From Clostridium_AM sp963780135 (GTDB lineage Bacteria; Bacillota; Clostridia; Clostridiales; Clostridiaceae): a stretch of 64,000 nucleotides of DNA. Where the stretch lies: the NCBI GenBank assembly GCA_963780135.1, contig CAWAAR010000003.1, forward strand, positions 1,674,001 through 1,738,000, given 5' to 3'. A program made the translations under genes and the position numbers. The notes beneath the pieces were generated by a model. It was not told where the DNA came from. It searched no databases and saw only the letters and a list, made by a program, of their open reading frames with translations. Shown here piece by piece: positions 60,189 through 64,000 of the stretch. Position 1 is the stretch's first letter, and every line of letters begins with the position of its first letter.

Positions 60189-60239
60189 ATGAAAACGAAA
60201 AAACTTAAATTAAATTTAATACTTTTACTTATACATTAA
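60189..60239 (+). CDS. Leader-like 16-aa frame after the structured RNA
   Basis: ATG 60189 has AAAGGAG at a 7-nt spacer and encodes MKTKKLKLNLILLLIH. It looks like the start of a signal peptide, cut short, or a leader peptide. If real, the structured RNA upstream could regulate it; if not, it is the remnant of a lost gene. Confidence 0.3.
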   Translation: MKTKKLKLNLILLLIH

Positions 60240-60373
60240 ATTCAGCAAATAGTTTTAAAAATTAAAAATTGATCTGTTTATTTTATGATTATTTTGGTTT
60301 AAAATAAAAGGTGCACTATTTAGATATATTAGCTAAAAATATAGAAAATATATTAAGAGGAGGTGAGGATTTT

Positions 60374-62128
60374 ATGATGAATCAAATTAAAGATGAATTG
60401 CAAGAAATTGCTGAAACGATCAAGGCTTTAATTGGTATTGATATAACTATTATGGATAAAAATTTATTTAGAATAGCAGGAACAGGGAAACTTAAAGATA
60501 AAATAGGACATCAAGGGCCTAAAAACTCTGTTTTTGAGAAGTGTATAAGAACAGGGCAGCCTTATTTTATTGAAAATCCTAAGTTATGTATTGAATGTAC
60601 AATTTGTAATTCAAGAGAAGTTTGTGATGAAAAGGCAGAAGTTTGCTTTCCAATTATAATTGACGATAAAGTAGAAGGCGTTATAGGTATGATTATATTT
60701 CATGAAGAGCAAAAAGAAACATTTCTACAGAAACAAGATATTTATAAAGATTTTGAAAAAAGATTAGGGGAGCTTATATCATCTAGAATAAGAGAAAAGA
60801 CCTTTAATCATAAATTAGAATATAAATCAAAAGAACTTTTAACTGTTATCAATTCTGTAAATGAAGGAATAATTATAATAGATAAAGAAAATAAAGTGTT
60901 AAATTTAAATACTTATATTATAGAAAAGTTTAATTTAAAGCCTTCAGATATAATTGGTAAAAATATAAATTCTATACTTCCTAGTAAGTTTATAAATAAG
61001 TTTATTCCTAATAACTATTCTTTAGAAGAAGAGTCTATAGGTATAAGTATAGGAAATTTGAGATATAATTTTCTTGTTTCTTTGAAATCAATAAAAGTAA
61101 ATGGTGAAATTTCTGGAGCTGTAATTACATTTAAAGATTTTAATAAATTACAGCAATCTGTATTGAAAATTAGTGAAAAACATTCTGTATTTACTTTTGA
61201 TAATATTATTGGCGATAGCATTATATTTTCTGGAGTAAAAGATCAAGCTAAACACATAGCAAAACAAAATGTACCTGTTTTACTTCTAGGAGAAAGTGGT
61301 ACAGGTAAAGAACTTTTTGCAAGAGCTATTCATTTTGAAAGTGAAAGAAGAAATGAGATATTTATGCCTATAAATTGTGGTGCTATACCAGAAAGCTTAG
61401 TAGAAAGTGAATTATTTGGATATGAAAAGGGAGCTTTTACTGGGGCAAGTAGCAATGGAAAAATGGGAAAGTTTGAAATAGCCAAAGATGGAACTATATT
61501 TTTAGATGAAATAGGAGATCTTCCACTTCATATGCAAGTTAAGCTCTTAAGAGTATTAGAAGATAAAGAACTTATAAGAGTAGGTGGATTAAATAACATA
61601 AAAGTTAATCCAAGAATTTTAGCTGCTACTCATAAAAATCTATATAAAATGGTAGAGAGGAATGAGTTTAGAAAGGACTTGTTTTATAGATTAAATGTTA
61701 TACCTATAAACATACCTTCATTAAGAGAAAGATCTTCAGATGTTTTAAAGCTTTCTATGTATTTTTTAAATAGATATAATAAAATATATGGTAAGAATAT
61801 AAAAGGTTTTTCAGAATCAGCAAAAAATTCTCTAATAAAATACTCATGGCCAGGAAATGTACGTGAATTGCAAAATTTAATAGAGTATGCCATTAATTTT
61901 GAGAACTCTAACTATATTACTGTAGATACTATTAGTAGTAGAATTACAGCATATGGAGATATACTTACAGAGGATAGAGGGCTTAAAGAAATGGTAGGAC
62001 AATATGAAAAGAAAATAATAAATAAATATATAGAACATTATGGATGTGATACAGATTCAAAAAAAATAGTAGCAAAAAAATTAGGAATAAGTACTGCAAC
62101 ATTATATAGAAAATTAGAAGAACAATAA
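60374..62128 (+). CDS. cdsR: Sigma-54-dependent activator with five-cysteine sensor, CdsR-like
   Basis: ATG 60374 has AGGAGGTGAG upstream; the earlier in-frame GTG 60311 does not. The 584-residue protein has a sensory domain with C72, C75, C78, C84 and C91 (LCIECTICNSREVC), a PAS domain (about 145-245), the AAA+ sigma-54 domain (GESGTGKELFARAIH, the GAFTGA loop) and a Fis-type HTH (LGISTATLYRKLEEQ). The next gene has a -24/-12 promoter. In C. difficile a similar activator, CdsR, controls the cysteine desulfidase gene cdsB with SigL, which supports the name by function and neighbourhood only. Confidence 0.8.
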   Translation: MMNQIKDELQEIAETIKALIGIDITIMDKNLFRIAGTGKLKDKIGHQGPKNSVFEKCIRTGQPYFIENPKLCIECTICNSREVCDEKAEVCFPIIIDDKVEGVIGMIIFHEEQKETFLQKQDIYKDFEKRLGELISSRIREKTFNHKLEYKSKELLTVINSVNEGIIIIDKENKVLNLNTYIIEKFNLKPSDIIGKNINSILPSKFINKFIPNNYSLEEESIGISIGNLRYNFLVSLKSIKVNGEISGAVITFKDFNKLQQSVLKISEKHSVFTFDNIIGDSIIFSGVKDQAKHIAKQNVPVLLLGESGTGKELFARAIHFESERRNEIFMPINCGAIPESLVESELFGYEKGAFTGASSNGKMGKFEIAKDGTIFLDEIGDLPLHMQVKLLRVLEDKELIRVGGLNNIKVNPRILAATHKNLYKMVERNEFRKDLFYRLNVIPINIPSLRERSSDVLKLSMYFLNRYNKIYGKNIKGFSESAKNSLIKYSWPGNVRELQNLIEYAINFENSNYITVDTISSRITAYGDILTEDRGLKEMVGQYEKKIINKYIEHYGCDTDSKKIVAKKLGISTATLYRKLEEQ

Positions 62129-62133
62129 TTTTT

Positions 62134-62165
62134 ATCAAAAATGATAATTAATTATCATTTTTGAT
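62134..62165. terminator. Perfect 32-bp palindrome after the sigma-54 activator
   Basis: 62134-62149 is the exact reverse complement of 62150-62165 (ATCAAAAATGATAATT half). It begins just after the regulator stop. It may terminate transcription or serve as an activator site for the next promoter, 180 bp away. Confidence 0.65.
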
Positions 62166-62194
62166 AATTGCTAAAAATCCTTTGAAAATGATTA

Positions 62195-62210
62195 CAAAAG
62201 AATTCTTTTG
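62195..62210. promoter_or_regulatory. Candidate upstream activator site
   Basis: CAAAAGAATTCTTTTG is a perfect 16-bp palindrome, 133 bp upstream of the -24/-12 promoter, the usual distance for a sigma-54 activator binding site. Confidence 0.5.
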
Positions 62211-62342
62211 GTTAAATACAGCTTTTTAATTCTTATTTTTGAGAAAAATTAAAACGTAAAAGAGTTTTAAATTTATATGGTTATACCTGCTAAGTGTCTA
62301 AAATACTCAATTCATGTAGAAATTTAATAGGTAAAAGATATG

Positions 62343-62358
62343 TGGCATGATATTTGCT
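62343..62358 (+). promoter_or_regulatory. Sigma-54 (-24/-12) promoter
   Basis: TGGCATGATATTTGCT matches TGGCACG-N4-TTGCW with one change, with GG and GC at the required spacing. It lies 40 bp upstream of the desulfidase-like gene, next to a sigma-54 activator gene. Confidence 0.9.
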
Positions 62359-62397
62359 TTGTAATGAGTATGGACAAATATTAGGAGGTATTATAAT

Positions 62398-63669
62398 ATG
62401 AAAAATGATGAATTATTAATAAGCATACTTAAGGATCAGGTGGTACCAGCTCTTGGATGCACAGAACCAACTGCTATTGCATATGCAACAGCTATGGCTA
62501 ATGAAGTATTAGGAGAAGATATAGAATCTTTAGATATTTATGTAGATAGAAGTCTTATAAAAAATGGAAAAGAAGTAGGAATACCAGGAACAGATAAAAA
62601 AGGGAATGTAGTTGCAGCAGCCTTGGCATTAATTGTTGGAAAATCAGAATATAAACTTGAAGTTTTAAAGGAAGTAACAAATGAAGCTTTAAATGAAGCT
62701 CTTAAATTGATAGATAAAAATATGATTACATTAAACTTAAAAAAAGATGCTGTAGGTCTTTATATTGAAATAGTTGCTAAAGGTAAAAATAATACTTCAA
62801 GAGTAGTTATTAAGAAAACTCATTTAAATGTAGTACTTGTAGAGAAAAATGGTGAATGCATTTCTAAACAAGATGAAAAAGAAGAAACTGCAAAACCTTC
62901 TTTGAGAGACAGAATAAGAGAATTTACTATTGGTGATATAAAAGAATTTATAGATACTGTAGAGTTTAGTAAAATAGAATTTATAAATGAAGGCATAGTA
63001 ATGAATAGAAGAGTTGCAGAGGATGACTTGAAATATAATTTAGGAATAGGACTTGGAACTATGCTTAATGAAGATAAGCATGATTTAGAAAGATACGCTA
63101 AAGCTATAACTTCAGCAGCTTCAGAAGCTAGAATGACTGGACATCCGCTACCAGTTATGAGTAGTGCAGGAAGTGGAAATCATGGATTAGTAGCTATACT
63201 TCCTATAGCTATAATAGGTGAAGGCCAAAAAATAGAAAAAGAAAAAATAGTTAGAGCTGTAGCTTTGAGTCATTTAGTAACTGTTTATATAAAGAGCTAT
63301 ACAGGTTCATTATCACCAGTATGTGGTTGTGGTGTAGCTGCAGGAGTAGGTGCATCATCAGGACTTACTTACATGTGGGGAGGAAGTTTAAAGCAAATAG
63401 AAGGGGCAATTAAAAATATGGCTGCAGGTATCACAGGTATGATTTGTGATGGTGCTAAAATAGGATGTTCTTATAAACTTTCAATATCAGTAACAGCAGC
63501 AGTAGATGCGGCTAAAATGGCAATGAAAAATGTATTTATACCATGCAATGATGGAATATTAGATGAATCCGCAGAAAAGACAATTCAAAACTTAGGAAGA
63601 GTATCTAATGAAGGTATGGCCAATACAGATGATGTAATTTTAGATGTAATGATGAAAGTGTGTAATTAA
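62398..63669 (+). CDS. cdsB: L-cysteine desulfidase-like protein (UPF0597/YhaM family)
   Basis: ATG 62398 follows TTAGGAGG. The 423-residue protein matches the UPF0597 family, related to the alpha part of Fe-S serine dehydratases: PALGCTEPTAIAYATAMA, SSAGSGNHGLVAILPIAI, SPVCGCGVAAGVGASSG and GMICDGAKIGCSYKLS. The conserved Cys residues probably bind a [4Fe-4S] cluster. It would split cysteine to pyruvate, ammonia and sulfide. Control by the sigma-54 promoter and adjacent activator fits cysteine-induced expression. The name rests on similarity to the C. difficile arrangement. Confidence 0.82.
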   Translation: MKNDELLISILKDQVVPALGCTEPTAIAYATAMANEVLGEDIESLDIYVDRSLIKNGKEVGIPGTDKKGNVVAAALALIVGKSEYKLEVLKEVTNEALNEALKLIDKNMITLNLKKDAVGLYIEIVAKGKNNTSRVVIKKTHLNVVLVEKNGECISKQDEKEETAKPSLRDRIREFTIGDIKEFIDTVEFSKIEFINEGIVMNRRVAEDDLKYNLGIGLGTMLNEDKHDLERYAKAITSAASEARMTGHPLPVMSSAGSGNHGLVAILPIAIIGEGQKIEKEKIVRAVALSHLVTVYIKSYTGSLSPVCGCGVAAGVGASSGLTYMWGGSLKQIEGAIKNMAAGITGMICDGAKIGCSYKLSISVTAAVDAAKMAMKNVFIPCNDGILDESAEKTIQNLGRVSNEGMANTDDVILDVMMKVCN

Positions 63670-63698
63670 TATTTAATTTTTATATTATTAAAGAAGGC

Positions 63699-63735
63699 GG
63701 CTGTTGCACTAATTAATTAGTGCAACAGCCCTTTT
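63699..63735. terminator. Terminator after the cysteine desulfidase-like gene
   Basis: A perfect 32-nt palindrome (63699-63730; GGCTGTTGCACTAATT and its complement) followed by CTTTTAAA. The CTAATTAATTAG centre is shared with the terminator at 43131-43194. Confidence 0.85.
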
Positions 63736-63784
63736 AAATCATATACACGTTTTTTAAGTAGTTAAAAATTTACAAATATATTTT

Positions 63785-64000
63785 TTAATAAACTGGTTTT
63801 ATAAACATCTGAGTCCAATAACAAACTCCACTTCCATTTTTGGCTAGTCCTACACCTATTTCTGTATAGGTAGCATTTAAAATGTTACTTCTATGACCAG
63901 GGGAATTCATCCATGAATTCATAACTTCTTCAGCAGTTTTTTGTCCCATAGCTATATTTTCACCACCTGCAGAAAATTTGATTCCAAAATTTTCTATCAT
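63785..64000 (-). CDS. CAP/SCP-domain (YkwD-like) protein, partial
   Basis: Only the C-terminal 71 residues are in the window; the gene continues past the right edge, so no start can be given. GGENIAMGQKTAEEVMNSWM and SPGHRSNILNATYTEIGVGL are the CAP-domain signatures, ending CYWTQMFIKPVY. Clostridial members are usually secreted with repeats or a signal peptide at the N-terminus and have unclear roles. Confidence 0.9.
   Translation of the reverse strand: MIENFGIKFSAGGENIAMGQKTAEEVMNSWMNSPGHRSNILNATYTEIGVGLAKNGSGVCYWTQMFIKPVY

Larger units (their letters stand above)
59837..60373. other. Intergenic region with terminator and structured RNA candidate
   Basis: The 537-bp gap holds the terminator of the binding-protein genes, a TATAAT box at 59953-59958 without a clear -35, the structured RNA candidate (about 59965-60180), a 16-codon frame with a very good ribosome binding site (60189-60239), and AT-rich DNA up to the regulator gene. 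Individual parts are listed separately. Confidence 0.6.

Overview
The window is AT-rich (estimated near 30 percent G+C), with strong AGGAGG-type ribosome binding sites, TTG and GTG starts and typical clostridial families: cell-wall-binding repeat 2, corrinoid methyl transfer, zinc-ribbon membrane proteins and a cysteine desulfidase. It fits a Clostridium sensu stricto chromosome. The species cannot be named from the sequence alone.

Positions 1 to about 39,500 are the late half of a contractile-tailed (myovirus-like) prophage, running left to right. The order is: end of the early region (HNHc_6 remnant, small proteins, late-gene regulator); an accessory island (HEPN-like protein, tiny membrane peptide on the minus strand, DUF2971); terminase and portal; capsid; neck; sheath and tube; tail chaperone with a programmed -1 frameshift; tape measure; baseplate hub with two peptidoglycan hydrolases; spike, wedge, fibre; lysis genes (XhlA-like, amidase, LLH holin); and a cargo segment with two paralogous GHKL ATPases, a small HTH regulator with its own operator and promoter, and a CWB2 surface protein. 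Integrase, repressor and replication genes would lie left of the window. Several structural genes are broken: baseplate J by an in-frame TGA, the holin by an in-frame TAG, the fibre by a 1-nt frameshift. The copy looks defective unless these are recoded or are assembly errors.

From 39,657 onward the genes look chromosomal. They are an FtsA-like ATPase, an M20 amidohydrolase, a corrinoid protein with an MtaA/UroD-type methyltransferase and a CobW GTPase, a two-component system with a histidine-rich sensor and a histidine-rich partner, an RluA-type pseudouridine synthase, a SpoVB/MurJ-like flippase, three zinc-ribbon membrane proteins, a DUF554 protein, a LexA-controlled orphan gene, two tandem amino-acid-binding lipoproteins, a candidate structured RNA, and a sigma-54 activator next to a cysteine-desulfidase-like gene that has a clear -24/-12 promoter. 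The right edge cuts a CAP-domain protein.

The most unusual features are: (a) a 1.1-kb non-coding nest of giant palindromes at 46,109-47,212 that shares terminal inverted repeats with a 263-bp palindromic element at 56,407-56,669; (b) a portal protein carrying a C-terminal toxin-like domain, followed by a CPCC cysteine-rich protein that may be its immunity partner; (c) the GHKL ATPase pair, inside a cargo block flanked by two near-identical terminator repeats; (d) the SOS-box orphan gene; and (e) the structured RNA candidate at about 59,965-60,180.
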